This document shows, one piece after another, positions 11,913 through 25,089 of a stretch of 64,000 bases of DNA; the stretch's first letter is position 1, and each line of letters starts with the position of its first letter. Source of the stretch: Azolla caroliniana (Eukaryota; Polypodiophyta); assembly GCA_043228905.1 (NCBI GenBank), contig JBHGNT010000011.1, positions 2,170,001-2,234,000 on the forward strand, written 5' to 3'. The position numbers were made by a program, and so were the translations under genes. The notes beneath the pieces were generated by a model that worked only from the letters and a program-made list of their open reading frames with translations, did no database searches and had not been told where the DNA came from.

Positions 11913-14900
11913 TCACTTTCCTTTAAGCTTGCAAAATGCATATAGTCCTGATCCAGAGAAACCAAGAAGCTGACCTAAAACATTTAACTTCAGCATAAAA
12001 AAAAGATGCAGTCAGGAAGATTATATTTATGTAAAAAACCCAAGGAAACACTCTCACTATTCAGTAAAACAACATTTACCCAGTCAAATGGTAAACCTCC
12101 AAACCATACCCACCCTAATACCACAGTAAGCAAGTCCTGAAAATAAGACAATAATATAAATAAACATTTGATGAGCTTTAGCAAATAAATGCAATCATCT
12201 ATAAGATAATAGATAATAGGGTAGGGATAAGGTTAGCGATAGGAATAGGAATATCAATATCCCAGGGATTGGGACAGGGATATTGGGGTCAAGATCAAGA
12301 TCGAAAGATTGAGATAGAACCATCAAAACTTTCACACACACAGGAAATATCTCCGACAAAGTTTCTTTTGTTAAAAAAAAAACAAATAATAAACAAAGAG
12401 TGACAGTAAATTTACCTTCAGATTCCCACAAATTGTTTGAGTCAAGGGAGAGTTAAGTGTTGTATTCAAAAAGATTGTATAATTCAAGAAGAATGCCAAA
12501 ATGCATGAAGCCAACACAACAAGCTACAGCAGAAAAGATGGCACCAATAAGTACAAAATGGACTAAAACAGAAACAAAACAACAAAAAGTTATTCAAGCA
12601 CCAAAACCATACTTGAAACCCTGTTTCCGACACTCGAGGAAAATTCATGGTTCTCTCTAAATCTCCACTTATAATTGCCCATACTGCTAATACGGGTCCA
12701 CAGATCATACCTGTCATGAAGATCATATTCCTTATTCTTATTCATACACTTCCAAGTACCTTTATAAATCATATTCCTTGATTCTTACTCATACCCTTCC
12801 AAGTACCCTTGCGGAGGATATATAAAAATAGCTTACATTTCAGTTTAGAAGCATACCATTACACCACATAAGACCAAAACTGTTGAGCCCACTTGTTTTA
12901 CCTGGTCATTCAAAATATCAGTACAGGCTGGTGTTAGATATTTATAAATCTAAGAAATAGATACTGATAGAAAAGGATGGCTCACCAAAATGAGAGATGG
13001 TTGAGAGATATATAGCAGTTGTCAAATTTGATAGCAGAACCACCATGTAACCTTGCAAATTGAAAGACAGATCTCGTGAACCAGCTACAAACGCACCCAA
13101 GACTATGATTCCAACACTGGTAGCAAGAAAAAAAAGAATCAGTCGCCATCTGGATTCTATGCACTTGTATCAGAATATACATGCAAATTTTTAGTACCAT
13201 GAACTCAGATTCATGAATAGTTTCACACGCAACAAGCACACTTGCATGCATATAAAACATTAGGAATAAGGGTGTGCCCATAGAATCCTAAATATGTAGT
13301 ATTGGGGAAAAGAATGACACTGCTATAACATTGGCCACACATCCAAAAAGCAAAAGCTTGAAACACAGTTTCAGGAGTTTCTAGAATGTCTTACAAATGT
13401 TCATTCCAGCACCATGTTTCTGAAAACTAAGATTCCTACTCATGTGAGCGATGCCCCAAGGTACACCACGACTTATTTCATCAAAAGCAATCTTACCTCA
13501 GAATACATTGTATCTGGAAACTATGAGCTCCACATAATGATCAATGCCAAAGGAGTAGGTTTATCCAAGTAATATTAGCCCAACTCACGCCACGAACAGT
13601 TTGTTATATATTATTTAATATATCATCACATGCATTTTTGGACATCCGATATCATCCAACGATAGAGTTATGTTCTTGTGGGTTGCACCTGAGACTCATG
13701 AAACAAATTGAATATTTTATAAGAGAGGTAGTTGAGACAACAGGTCAACACGATCTACTTATTCTCATTGTCTCAGTTTACATGCCCTGTAATGAATTTA
13801 TATAAGCGACCCAAGCTAGATAGGGATGCTTGGATGAGTTTATCTTAGCAGTGAGTCAGTAAGGAGTACAGCTCAAAACTCATATCAACTTTCAAAACCA
13901 CTTGGATCCTAGCAAGAATCCCAGTCACTTTTTAATGAAGATCCATATTTTTTTTCTTTCCCATGGTTTTACAATAATGTTTTAGATTTTGAATTTATAG
14001 GAACAACTAAAATTTTACAGAGCTCCATGTCTTACTTCGCAGACAGTCTTGAACAATAGAAATGTAGTTTAAATTTCAATTACATGAACCATACTTCAGG
14101 CTTAGTACCTCTCAAACAGGATTTACATATTCACCTATACCACCAGTTTCCTAAGAAAGGTTAGATTACCTCGCGATAACATATCTGGAATATTTTTGTC
14201 CTGCAAGTATATATTCTATTAACATGGTGAAAAATACTGTTGTCCTCCGTAAAGTTGTATACATTGGCACATTGACACCTCTTATCGATGCCATGCCAAC
14301 AATCTGAAACCATTTAAATGCAAACTTTAGTTGCAATTCCAGTTCTTGTGTCACTCAAGAAGTTTAAAAATATGAAAGCAGAAACAGAACTACAACACTA
14401 ACCATGTAGAATAGGTATGCCACAGAGAGAGGGGAAGTTTTTATTAGTGTGCTATACGGTACAAGTCCTTTGATATAAATGTCTGTCTTTGGATCTTTCC
14501 CAAAGTTGATAACATTCCATGATCTTAATATAAATAGCAGGATACTGGAACAAATCATCTGGACAAGATAAAATATGCTTCTGATTGTAATAAAATTTCA
14601 TTGCAAAGGCTCTTGTACTCTAAGTAGAGCCAATTGAGTATTAAAGTTCTCACCTGAAGCAAGGTAATAAAGTTTGCGCATGGAAAACCATATGATGAGA
14701 GTGCAGCCTTGTTGAACATCACCAGTAAAACTGTAGAAAGCAAAGAGTTCATGTAAGTAAAGACGTTCAGGGGCAGATTAAGATATAACATTTCAAAAAA
14801 TCTATGAAAAAGACAATGGAACACAACACATGTAGATGCTCAGCCTACCAAATCATGAGATCCAGAGATACTATTCTCTTGCACAACCAATACACCAAGG

Positions 14901-15885
14901 AGATTATGACATAGGCAAACACCTATCTGATCTTCATTGAGAAAGGGATAGACAGATCCAACAATAAGAACAGCTTTTACTACCCTCAAAGAGAATAATG
15001 ACATGATATGCACGACTTCCACTCTTCAAGCCTTTTGAGTTTCAGTTTCAGTTTCACTACCAGTATTCCCATATCCTTACATCAGATATCAAGAGTACGA
15101 AGTGATCTTGACATGAGAAAAGCAAACCACTCATGCTCTAATGTGCTATCGAGATGTTGATATCACAGCCAGACGTACACCATTGTCAGTTTCTCTCCAG
15201 ATCTCTCTGTACCATCCATTGATGATCAGAAAATGCATTCGCCAGACTAAAGGGACCGGTACAAGATACATTACAAAATAGGGTTAGTTGGGATGATTTA
15301 GAACAATGATTGTACTCCTATATTATATCACTGCATTAATTTGACATCTCCAAGTTAGTATTTGTCACCCTCTTACTACGTTTCTTTGCAGTTTCAATTA
15401 TAGGTGATGGAGTTTTTGATGAGATATTATCATATGATATCATGTTCGTAGCACTTTTGGGTCTCATATTCCTCTTTGGCCATTTTTGGATCTCAGAGAC
15501 CTCTTTTACATTCACCCAAGACCAACTTCATAGCCTTTCATGGGATTACCAAGAGCCAATAAACAAGCTTATCTTTTTATGATCAATAAGTATAAACCGC
15601 CAACAAAAATCTCATGAAATATGCTAGGCTTTTCAGCTTGACTTTATACTTTGACCTAAAGCCTAATTTTACAAAGTAATCTCATAGCTTGACCACATCA
15701 ATTGACCTTATAATACAACACTATATGCATACATAAGGATTGTACTCATTTAATGATAAGCAGTTTTTACCTGCACAACCCATGTATGCTCCGGCCGCGC
15801 TTATTCCTCTCCGGCTCATTGGAGTGCTTCTGATACCATCGTCTTTTTTAAGTGAGATAGGAAGATTTCCATTTGACTTATCCAT
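11913..15885 (-). CDS. nucleotide-sugar transporter, ten exons, intact
   Basis: Membrane transporter of the NST/triose-phosphate translocator superfamily, closest in my reading to plant UDP-N-acetylglucosamine transporter (UGNT1)-type proteins of the Golgi/ER; the substrate is inferred. Exons in transcript order: 15885-15771, 14730-14654, 14558-14403, 14303-14170, 13116-12986, 12901-12857, 12710-12613, 12523-12416, 12136-12080, 11987-11913. All introns are GT/AG and all phases agree, giving 331 residues and a stop. Family blocks: LLVMFNKAALSSYGFPCANF, RGVNVPMYTTLRRTTV, VGIIVLGAFVAGSRDLSF, KTSGLNSFGLMWCN, FLNTTLNSPLTQTICGNLK and WFGGLPFDW-LNVLGQLLGF, ending CKLKGK. About ten hydrophobic segments are expected. 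The family usually has NSAL where this has NSPL. The start is the only in-frame ATG before a polar N-terminus, MDKSNGNLPISLKKDDG. No break is seen. Confidence 0.92.
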
Positions 15886-16366
15886 TACTTAGAAGAACTT
15901 TGATGACCTTTCCCTTTGAAGGCCAAAATCACTATCTCATAGAGAAATTTGCCCACAAAACAAACCAAATTCCTTCAAAACGATTACTTATCCATCTCTG
16001 ACTCTCTCTTTTTGTGTGTGCGTATTTTGCTTCTAGGATATGCATACATCCACGGCTGTGTAATTATGAATCCTTGCTATTGGGGCTTCTCCATGGATCC
16101 TGAGGTGTTCTATTTGGATTGCAGAGCTCCTTTAGGCCTAGAGTTTTTCTCAGAGGTCTCCGAGAGGAATGGAAAAAGTAGGGCTAACAGAGGTATAGAT
16201 TGATTCAAAGGATAGATCGAATCGATCTGACCAAATGGCTATATATACATATACATACATACATATATATATATTGTGGGTTTTAACTTTTCACTGTGTG
16301 TGCCAGTGCTTTTCTTGCTTTTTTGTTGTAGACTGTAGTAATTGTAGTTCCTTCTTCTTCTTCTTC

Positions 16367-16398
<32 letters not shown>

Positions 16399-16412
16399 TT
16401 GGGTCCCTTTAG
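15886..16412. other. transporter upstream region with microsatellites
   Basis: The sequence just right of 15885 should be the 5' leader and promoter of the minus-strand transporter. It contains a TA/CATA-rich run at about 16241-16275 and a (CTT)n run at 16350-16397. An open frame 15949-16203 has no recognisable product. Confidence 0.5.
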
Positions 16413-16928
16413 ACACTAGAGAAAACTCTCTCTGGTCAGACCATCACACTCTTGTTGTGCCGATACATCGACAACATGTTGATTCTTCGCGAGACGGATC
16501 GCAACAAATACCTTCTCACGGTCTTTGTGATGAGATGGGTTGTTTGCGGTGGCTTCACTTCCGCTCTCGGAACCGAGAAGAAAGAGGCAGAATGCATCGT
16601 GAAAGAGATTTATAACCATTGGGGGTAGAGCCTAGGTGATGGCACGTCGACAGACCCAAGTATTGTCCCAAGAAGGATTTGTGTCTTTGCGCTCTTCGAC
16701 AAACCAAGTGTACTGCTACATTCGCCTGCCACGCTTGAACAAATAATTGATGAGTGTGTTGCCTTAGATATAAGTCAAGAAGATAATTATCAAAACGGCT
16801 AAAGTTTGATTGGATTGATCAACTCGAAAATGGGTGATGCCGCTAGCTTGACAAGGGAGAAAGCGATGTGGATGCTTCGACGAGCCTCAAACGATTGGTT
16901 AGAGGTGAGGGGTAGATGCGTGTTCTAA
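16413..16928 (+). pseudogene. decayed coding frame of unknown family
   Basis: One reading frame stays open over about 170 codons except for TAG at 16626 and TAA at 16800, and ends TAA at 16926-16928. The composition is protein-like, for example TITLLLCRYIDNMLILRETD, VFVMRWVVCGGFTS, DPSIVPRRICVFALFDKPS, LEQIIDECVALDISQEDNY and REKAMWMLRRASNDWLEVR. Both internal stops would be Gln codons after a single C-to-T change. No intron is needed to read it. I do not recognise the family, so no function is given. It could be the last exon of a decayed gene or a captured fragment. What follows (16930 on) looks like 3' untranslated DNA. Confidence 0.5.
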
Positions 16929-19315
16929 GGACTACTAGATGTTTGAAGTGTTAGGGTTTTTTGTAAGTCTTTTGATCACAGTGGGTCATTTTTTGAGTCT
17001 TATGTGCCCCTTTACAGAATGTGTGGATGTTGATATATATTTTCTATATTTTCACCATAATGTGGATGCATGCACATTTGGTTTACCTGTAATAACTTTG
17101 AAAGTGAAGTTGCCAATAAAGTTTGTAGTTATTGATCATAGATTTACCATAGAGATTTGTCACGTTCTCTAAATAATTGTATGCTTGAATCATGTTGAAA
17201 TGAGTTTGTGAATTATATACATTTGATTGAAGTACCTTTGAATTGTATGCATATTTAGTTCCAAGACATTGCCCCATGCGAGGCTCTAATACCATTTTTC
17301 GACTTCAAGATCTATAGGATTGCTCCAAATCAATAATTTCATCATGACAATAAACAACTCTCACGTTTTGTTGTATATATTCCATTAAAAATATCGAGGG
17401 TTCTTTGAGATGTCATTTGAGATCTTCAGTCAATATTGATTATCTAAAACAACTATGTTCATCCTACATGAAGAGCTAGAGATTTTCAAAACCCAATATG
17501 TTTCTTTATGACGCTTGAGAAATTCAACTTCTCCTAGAGCCTTAACTCATTCATTTAGATAAGAAAATGAGAGAGAGAGAGATTTCATTGAAGACCTTTT
17601 CCATACAATGTTTTTGGTTTTCTTCCTACAAACCCAATCTTTAAAGGTTACTTATCTTTCATTAGCTACCCATGCGTTTTCGGTTGTGTACAGTTAGTTC
17701 TTTAATTCATCTATATGTTGCACAAATAGGTTAAAAGGAATTACAACACTGATTCAAAACAAAGCAAACACATTGGGGCATGCTTCAATATTTTGTAAAC
17801 ATGGTTGACTTTTTGTTTCTACATCCAAATCAATTCTTAAATCGAAGTATCTCATCTCGAGAAAGTATATTTCCTGTGCAATGTTGGGATTTCATGTGCA
17901 ACCTACAAAATAATGGGTCATGTAGTTTAAAAACATGGAAGTCCTAGTGGAATGACCAAACTTCTAACTTGGTTGTCCTTTGACTTTCAAAAAATTGTAT
18001 TAAATTGTCCAAAAGCACAGCTGTAGCTTGTAAGATATTTTCATAAAGCCACATAATATTATAAAATAGGTCCATGTCCTTTTTTTTTGGATATTGTTGG
18101 ATCGCCTCCTTTTTAGGCAAGTCTATGGTTTTTTGGCACTCTAATCTTATGTTGGTAGTTTCAGGCCAAGAAACGGGAACATTTGTAGTCCGACTAATTC
18201 AATTCTACCTTGGTGGTGAGGCAAGAACAAGCAAGTTTTTTTAGTTCCTTGTTTGTACTCGTACATATGTTGTGATTATTTTAGAGTTGTAGGCTTTTAT
18301 TGTCTAGTAAGAAACCACCAAACTCTTGTACAATTTGTTGGTACCACCATAGGGAGTTTTATTGATCCCCAAAGCATTTCTTGAGGTGGGCTTCCTATTC
18401 ATATGTTTTCATTAGTTATTCACTCCATACTTGGCTACCTAGGATTTGTATAGTTTGTCATCATAAAAACAAACATCATATTTATGCAAAACCCCCATAA
18501 CATAAGATAACAATGATGTAATTTGTAGCCAAAAAAAATATTTAACTACATAAACCACAAATATATTATAAAAAAGATGATTCGCCTATGCATATCTCAT
18601 GATATTTTCATTTATCAACATTATATTGTTGTCAATGATCCAAAATTTAATATTCTTCATATCCTTCGAAGGTTCAAAACATTCACCCCACATAAGCTCT
18701 TCAAAGATGTTATAGTTTCATGTAATAAATGCCTACATACATCAATAAACTTACAATTTAAGAGGGTTAGATTCAAATTTTGTTTTTCATCTAAGAAAAC
18801 ACTATTGTAGTTCTACAAATTGGTTTTGTCATTCTATTGATAGATTACAACACCTCTTATCCTTAAAAAGTGATTAGTTAGTTTGAAAGAAAATATGAAT
18901 CCAATAGTGAAGTAGAGAGAACACATTATGAAAGATATATTCCCATAATTAATATTGTCATTTAAGGATAAATTAGGATAACTTAACTACAAATTAGAGA
19001 TTAATTATTGTAAAAAATACACAAAACAATGAAATGTCACGACTCATGGCAAAGAAGAACAAAGAAGAAATAAGGTGAATGAGTTGTACATGTAGCTTTT
19101 GTATCGTAAGAGAGGACATCTATCATGTCATTGAATGGAAGCTCTCTTGTGTTGAGTGGAGGTATTCTTCCTTCCTTTGTTTCTTCTTTATTTTGAAGTT
19201 GTATCAAGTACTTTATCTCTATAAAAAGTTACGTATGTGGAAGCTTTCACAAACAGACATAGTCGGCTCCACTGGCCACCTACAGACAGTTAGGTATACA
19301 TAGAGAATATGGTGT
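16929..19315. other. AT-rich intergenic DNA, no gene recognised
   Basis: Only short open frames are present. One isolated sign of a minus-strand LTR element is a primer-site-like word at about 17282-17297 (minus strand TGGTATTAGAGCC, compared with the initiator-Met site TGGTATCAGAGC), without a convincing LTR end beside it. A GA run lies at about 17570-17581. Nothing else is supportable. Confidence 0.45.
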
Positions 19316-19338
19316 GGGGGGGGGGGGGGGGGGGGGGG
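19316..19338. repeat. poly-G run (23 G)
   Basis: An uninterrupted run of G. It could form stacked G-quadruplex structures, or its length may be an assembly artefact, as long homopolymers are often miscounted. Confidence 0.9.
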
Positions 19339-19349
19339 CAGAAAACAAC

Positions 19350-20139
19350 AAAAAACAATATTCAAAATAATGCCGCTTTGTACATACAATGTGCTTAGTG
19401 AGCACTTTTTATGCAAGCCTTGACAACGAGCTGGCACATACTTGAATGCTCATAAAGGGGCACTATCTGAACATAATATTCCTAATACTATGTTCGACCC
19501 TAATAGCTCTCCCGGCCGACCCGGTTGTCGGCTTCTTCGGCCGATCTAGCCTACTAGCCTTTAGCCGTTCGGCTCATGTTGAGCTTGTCTCTCAACACTC
19601 CCCCTCAAGCTCAACTTGAGGTTCCTCTTTCTGCTCTATGGTTCTTCGCCTCAACTCCTTCTACCAACTTCTCTCCTGGCTCGCGCTCCTCGGCCCATCC
19701 GATCGGCTTGTCTGCTCCCAAGGCCCTCGATGGCCTTCTCCTTGTCCTCACAAATTTGGCGAGCCCCTCAACCTGTCGGCTCTTTCGTATCGGCATTGGC
19801 TTCGACTTCCCTCTCATCAGCTTGGCCATCATATGATTTGAGTCGTCCAAATCATTTCACTCGACCGAATCAACTGCCTCCGATTCGTCTTCAAAACGAC
19901 TTTTGGCTATCTCAGCCCAAGTTTTTCTGGATCTCTTCTCACAGGTTCGGCTAGCTTTGGCTCGTTTGTTCTGCTCCCCCTAAGATCGGTTGGGCTTTCC
20001 TTAATCAATTTTCTTCCAATTGTTCAAGCATTCTCTTGTTCGATTCAACTTCCTCAATCGATTCGACTGTCTCGTCGAGTCTCCTCTCGACTGTCCTGGA
20101 GACTCTCCCCCTCAAGTTTGACAAGTCAAGGAGCCGTCA
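19350..20139 (-). mobile_element. 3' end of a minus-strand copia element (LTR and tail)
   Basis: Read on the minus strand, the polypurine word cttgagggggag at about 20108-20118 and again at 19598-19609 is followed by an LTR beginning TGTTGAGAGACAAGC at 19597. The sequence around 20105-20139 (ctcaagtttgacaagtcaaggagccgtca) matches the end of the copia RNase H region at 60536-60575. So coding end, about 500 bp of tail and the 3' LTR remain. The left end of the LTR is unclear. The rest of this element is cut off at 20139 by a gypsy LTR. Confidence 0.55.
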
Positions 20140-20504
20140 TGAACTCTTGACCTTCTGTATTATAATCAATCGATATGTTTTAACCAACACATCCAATACA
20201 TGGTCATGTTACCTTAGTAGATCATAGTAGATTATCTATTCTAAGTGTAGGAGATTTTAGAAGCTTCCAAAAAGCTCCAGAAGATCCAGAAGCTAAAACA
20301 TTCTAGAAACTTGTGCATGAAAATGAGTCTCTTCATGGAACTACATTTAGAGCCCACAAACATGTATAAATACAAGGGTTCATCTTGGCCTTAGTCAAGG
20401 TGACCAACATCAGTTACGGAAGCATAATTCAGTTCTTGTTCTCTTGTCTATTTTCTCTCACACTCTCTCTCTTAGTATTGAGCCTCGCCTATGCGTCCGT
20501 GACA
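20140..20504 (+). mobile_element. gypsy-type LTR (5' LTR of gag fragment)
   Basis: It contains words shared, in inverted order, with the solo LTR at 25090-25530: gaactcttgacc, aaccaacacatcca, catggtcatgtta, a TATA box (tataaata) and the end tccgtgaca. The gag frame starts 33 bp after its end. The first 30 bases of the solo copy are missing here, so the 5' end is truncated or differs. Confidence 0.65.
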
Positions 20505-20536
20505 GTTTGTTCACCTTCCATCTCCAAAGCCTCATA

Positions 20537-21553
20537 ATGTCAGATTCTACCAAGAGCATAAATCAACTATTGGTTGCCATGCATCAACTTCAACTTGAAA
20601 ATGAGAATATTCGGGAATATCTCCAGAAACTTCAAGCTAGGACTCTAATGGAACTGGAGAATGAAGAAACCAAGTCCCCTCCTACATCAAGGAATCTCTG
20701 ATCTGTAGAGCATGATCCCTCGTCTATCCTTGCTCCAATTCCTCTTCACCTCAGTTCAACTATAGAACCCAATGTCAGTTTATCTGACAAGTTCGATGGC
20801 ACAAGGGCGTGATTCCGGGGGTTCATAAATCAGATCAAGCTTATTATCTAGCTACAAACCCAAAGATATGCGGATGATTTTTGTTGAGTTGGCCTTGTTG
20901 GGACCCTTCTCTCGAGAGCTGGACAAAGCTGATTCACGCCTTTGGTCGAAACATCATCGCCATTTCTCGACAATTTTCTTGTTTTCCTAGAAGAGTTCGA
21001 GGCAACATTTGGGGATACAGATCAACCTCGAACAAGTCTTACCAAACTCTATTCATTACATCAAGGTAAGCGTCCAATGTCCGTTTATGCATCTGAATTT
21101 AGACAATTGGCATGTGATGTTCAATGGGACGATCAAGCCCTTTGCGACCATTTTTGTCGGGTCCTTCGAAGTGATGTTAAGAATCTAGAACTAAACTTTC
21201 TAGAGCCGACTTCATTATCACAAGCCATCAAGCAAGCAGTTGGTTGTGACAACCGCCTTTTTGAACTTCGTCAAGAGGAACGAGCGACTTCCAAGTTGTC
21301 GCCCTTTCTCCACATTAAACCTATGGTACAATCCACATTAAACCTATGGAACAACGAGATCTTCTCCAACGACATCATTTAATGATCCTATGCCGATGGA
21401 AATTGATCGAGCTCGAGCCCCACTCACCACAACCAAACGACACTATCGACGAACCAATGGGCTATATGTCTATACTGTGGCGCCTCTACCCATCTAATTC
21501 GTTTTTTCCCACTAAAAAACAATCTGCGACAAGTCTATCTGAACAATCCAACT
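20537..21553 (+). pseudogene. Ty3/gypsy gag fragment
   Basis: Starts ATGTCAGATTCT (MSDSTKSINQ) with a coiled-coil-like N-terminus (LHQLQLENENIREYLQ), then a capsid-like region across frameshifts: FRGFINQIKLII, VGLVGTLLS, FLVFLEEFEATFGD, MSVYASEFRQLACDVQWDD and LSQAIKQAVGCDNRLFELRQ. Near 21470 comes a zinc knuckle CLYCGASTHLIRFF whose last Cys is lost. Such Gag proteins assemble particles around element RNA. At least three frame breaks are present. It stops where a minus-strand copia LTR begins (about 21556), so pol is missing. Confidence 0.75.
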
Positions 21554-21555
21554 AG

Positions 21556-22020
21556 TGGGTCCCGACATTCGGAATGATGGAATGAATGTGCGGAAGTAAT
21601 TAAGGACCCATAGGTTATGTGTTCCGCAAACAACACAGAGAATACGACAGAAGAAAAGATGGAAACGTAGACTGTACATTTTCAACTCTAATGGAAGCTT
21701 TTGTTATTCATTGTTCTCTCTCTCTCAGAGACTCAGGATACAAGACGATACTTTTTACAACATTAGGTTATTACATATATCCTAACTCTTTAGACGGGTT
21801 CACACTATGATACAAAGTGGAAGGAGTTGGGCTTTTATGCCAACAAACTCCTCCGTAAAAGGACTACTCTTTCCTACATGTACTAGTGATTGGGGTTATC
21901 TTCCCCGTAAACCTAGATTACAAAATTAATCTAAATTTATATTACAAGTCGGTTGGCATAAAGCTGAGTTGGCATCCTAATTTGGCGGAGCTCAAGGTTC
22001 GGCTGGTTTGAGTCGGTCGA
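21556..22020 (-). mobile_element. copia 3' LTR (left end of minus-strand element), diverged
   Basis: It shares ordered words with the segment 27571-27950: caaacaacacag, ctctctctc, ttacaa, gttcacactat/aga-gatacaaa and ttctatgccaaca, then ttgg-ggagctcaa. The two copies are clearly homologous but strongly diverged, so this is an old element. Borders are approximate. Confidence 0.5.
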
Positions 22021-25000
22021 ATCAACGTGTTTGAATTGTCCTTTGTTTGAATCAGTTCGACTGTCAAAGTTGGCTTGTGTCTAATTCTCGATTTCGGCCT
22101 TCTGTCAATTGTTCGTATCTTGCTCGTTTTTGCTCTTGTGCTCCTCGTTGGATCCTCGATCTGTATCTGAGGTCGTTTGCCTCTCGATCGTTTCCTTTCC
22201 AGTCGGTATCCTCGCTCAGTGCTATTTCTTTAGCCCCTTGTGTTTCCGAACGTGTAGATTTTGCTCTTCTCATGAGTTTGTTTGGGTCGGTTTTCGACTT
22301 CCCGTCTGCTCCTCGTTTAGATTTCTTTTGCTTGATCGCTTGTCGTAGTCCCATCTTTGTCCTCAGTGTTGTGAAGCGTTGATCTGGGAGTGGCTTCGTC
22401 AGGCAATCGGCGATGTTCACCTCGGTTTTGATCTTCCGGACTTCAAGCTTCTTTTTGGTTATTAGCTCCCGGATGTGATGATACAACACCTCAATATGTT
22501 TTTTCTTCGCATGATAGATAAGGTTGTTGATGAGGTGTATTGCGCTCTATGAGTCGCAATAGATGGTCGGCACTGGTCGATCAATTTGGCTTGTAACTGA
22601 AAAGTCAACAGTTAGTTGGTGTAGCCAGATTGCCTCCTTCGTTGCCTCTAATGTTGCTATGTACTCGGCCTCTGTGGTGGACAGGGCTGTGCACTCCTGG
22701 ATCTTTGACCTCCATGATATAGCGTCGCTACCGTAGGTGAAGATGTAACTTGATGTCGACTTCCGATTACCCGAATTCCCGATGTAGTCAGAGTCGGTGT
22801 AGCCTTTGACTTCGGTTAGGTTTGCTGATTCAAAAGTCAGATATGCATATTCGGTTCCTTTTAGGTACCTAAAAAAGTGTTTGACGGTCTCCCAATGCTT
22901 CCGTCCTGGATTCGATATGTACTGGTTGACAACCCCCACGACATATGCAAGATCGAGTCTGGTCGCCACCATCGCGTACATGATACTTCCTATTGCAGAT
23001 GTGTAGGGTATCTTTCCATTGAGCTCTCTCTCCTTGTCCATCGAAGGAGAGTCTCTATCCGATAGTTGGATTGATGTTCGAAGCGGTGTTGGTGTTGGCT
23101 TCGCGTGCTCCATGTTGAAGCGCCTCAACACCTTTCAGATGTAGTTGGACTAGGAGAGTCGGGGAGAGTCTTCGTCTTCTGATTTTACTCGATCCTCATG
23201 CCTAGTATGTGTCAGGTTGTCCTAGTTCCTTCATCGCGAACTTGTCGTCGACATATAGGATCAGATAAATGTGGGACTCATCGGCTAGTTGCGGGGTATA
23301 TAAACATGGGTTGAAGTCGGACCGGCTATAACCGAGTTGTCGGATGTAGGAGTTGAAATTCTGGTACCACGTCCTCAACACTTGTTTTAGGCCATATAGG
23401 CTTTTGTTCAATTGACATGTGAGGTGATTTTCCTCCCCCGTCGCCGAGAAGCCTGCCAATTGGGACATGTAAATGTCCTCGTCCAAGTCTCCGTGTAGGA
23501 ATGCCATCTTTACGTCGAGTTGCTCAAGCTCGAGGTCCTTTGTCGCCACGACCCCGAGTAGGAGTCGAAGGGTGGTCATCTTGACTACTAGAGAAAATAT
23601 CTCGTCATAATCGACCCCATGTTCCTATTCGAATCCCTTCTCGATGAGCCGAGCTTTGCATTTGGGCTTCTCTGAGTCAGATACATATTTGCATCGGAAT
23701 ACCCTTTTGTAAGGTAGCTGCTTCCTTTTGGTTGGTAGTTCAGCCATCTCCCATGTATTGTTCTATTTGATCGAGTGCTATAGCTTCTTAGTATGTGCTT
23801 GGTTCACCTGCATTCGTGTAGTTGATGTAGTCGAGCCCTGGTTGATAGAACTCTGTCGACCTGCGATTTCATTCAGATCTCCTGACTACCGTAATGATTG
23901 GTTTGGATCCTTTGATTGTCTCTGTTGGGCGACCGACATTTGTTGAACCACTTATGTCAGGAGACCTTGAGTTCGACTAGTGAACCTCCTACGGATTCGG
24001 AGTCGGCAGGTCTATTGTTGGCTTGGTCAAGTTTGACTGTTTGTCAAATCTCCAATTCAGCCCGGTGGGTCGGTCGTTCTACGACTTCTTTGTCGATTTC
24101 AAAAGAGACCTTTTTGCCGACTAATTTATGCTAGTTCCACTTAGAGAGGATAGAGTCTTCATTCAAGACTACATCATAGCTTCAGATCAATTTCCGATTC
24201 TCCAGGTCCCATAGGTGATAGCTGAAATCCCCATCGGTTCCATAACCGAGAAATATGCATTTTGTTGCATGTGGTGCCAACTTGGTCCTTTTCTCCCTGG
24301 GGATAAATGCATAAGCTTCGCATCCGAAAATTTGAAGCCTTTCGTAGGTCGGTTGTTTGCCTGACCATAGTGCCTATGTCATTTCGAGTTTGACTGCTTT
24401 CGACGGTGATAGATTTATCAAATATACTGTTGTCTACAATGCTTCAAGCAAGAACTCCAGCTTTAGTCCGACTTGCTGGAGCATTTTCATCACTCTCTCT
24501 TGGATTGTTCGGTTGATCCGTTCTACCACTCCATGTTGCATGGGTGTGTAAGGAACGGTCTTTTGATGCCGGATCCCTTTGTCGGACAGGTACTGCTTGA
24601 AGGCTCGGAAGGTATATTTTCCTCCGTTGTCGAAACGGAGTGACATCTTCACTCTGTGTCTCGACTGGTTCTCCGCTTCGATTAACCATCTTTCGACCTA
24701 ATTGAATAGGCCCAGACCTTCCGTGTAGAATCATCGACGAACGTGATGAAGTACCAGGAGCCACCTAGAGATCTTTTGGGCATCGACCCACATATATATG
24801 TGTGCATGAACTCTAGGGGCTGACATACCGTTTCATAATGAAGAGAGTGTGGACTGCGGGTCTGTTTCCTGTATCGACAATGCTCACAGAAGTCCATCTT
24901 TGCTTGAAGTTTCGGAATGTCGTCGACCGCCATCAACCGATCTACGCTGGCTTGAGACATATGGCCGAGTCGGCCATACCATAGGTTTGCGTCGAGCTTG

Positions 25001-25089
25001 ATCACCATCATTGGATACAAGTTTTTGTATTTGTGTCCACTTCCGATTCTTCGATTTCCTCGGCTGATCATCCATGCCGACTCATTTAG

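Noticed and set aside
16235-16615. Phe-rich open frame as a membrane protein
   Set aside because: Its hydrophobic part is the translated (CTT)n run. The downstream real signal is in another frame (16413-16928).
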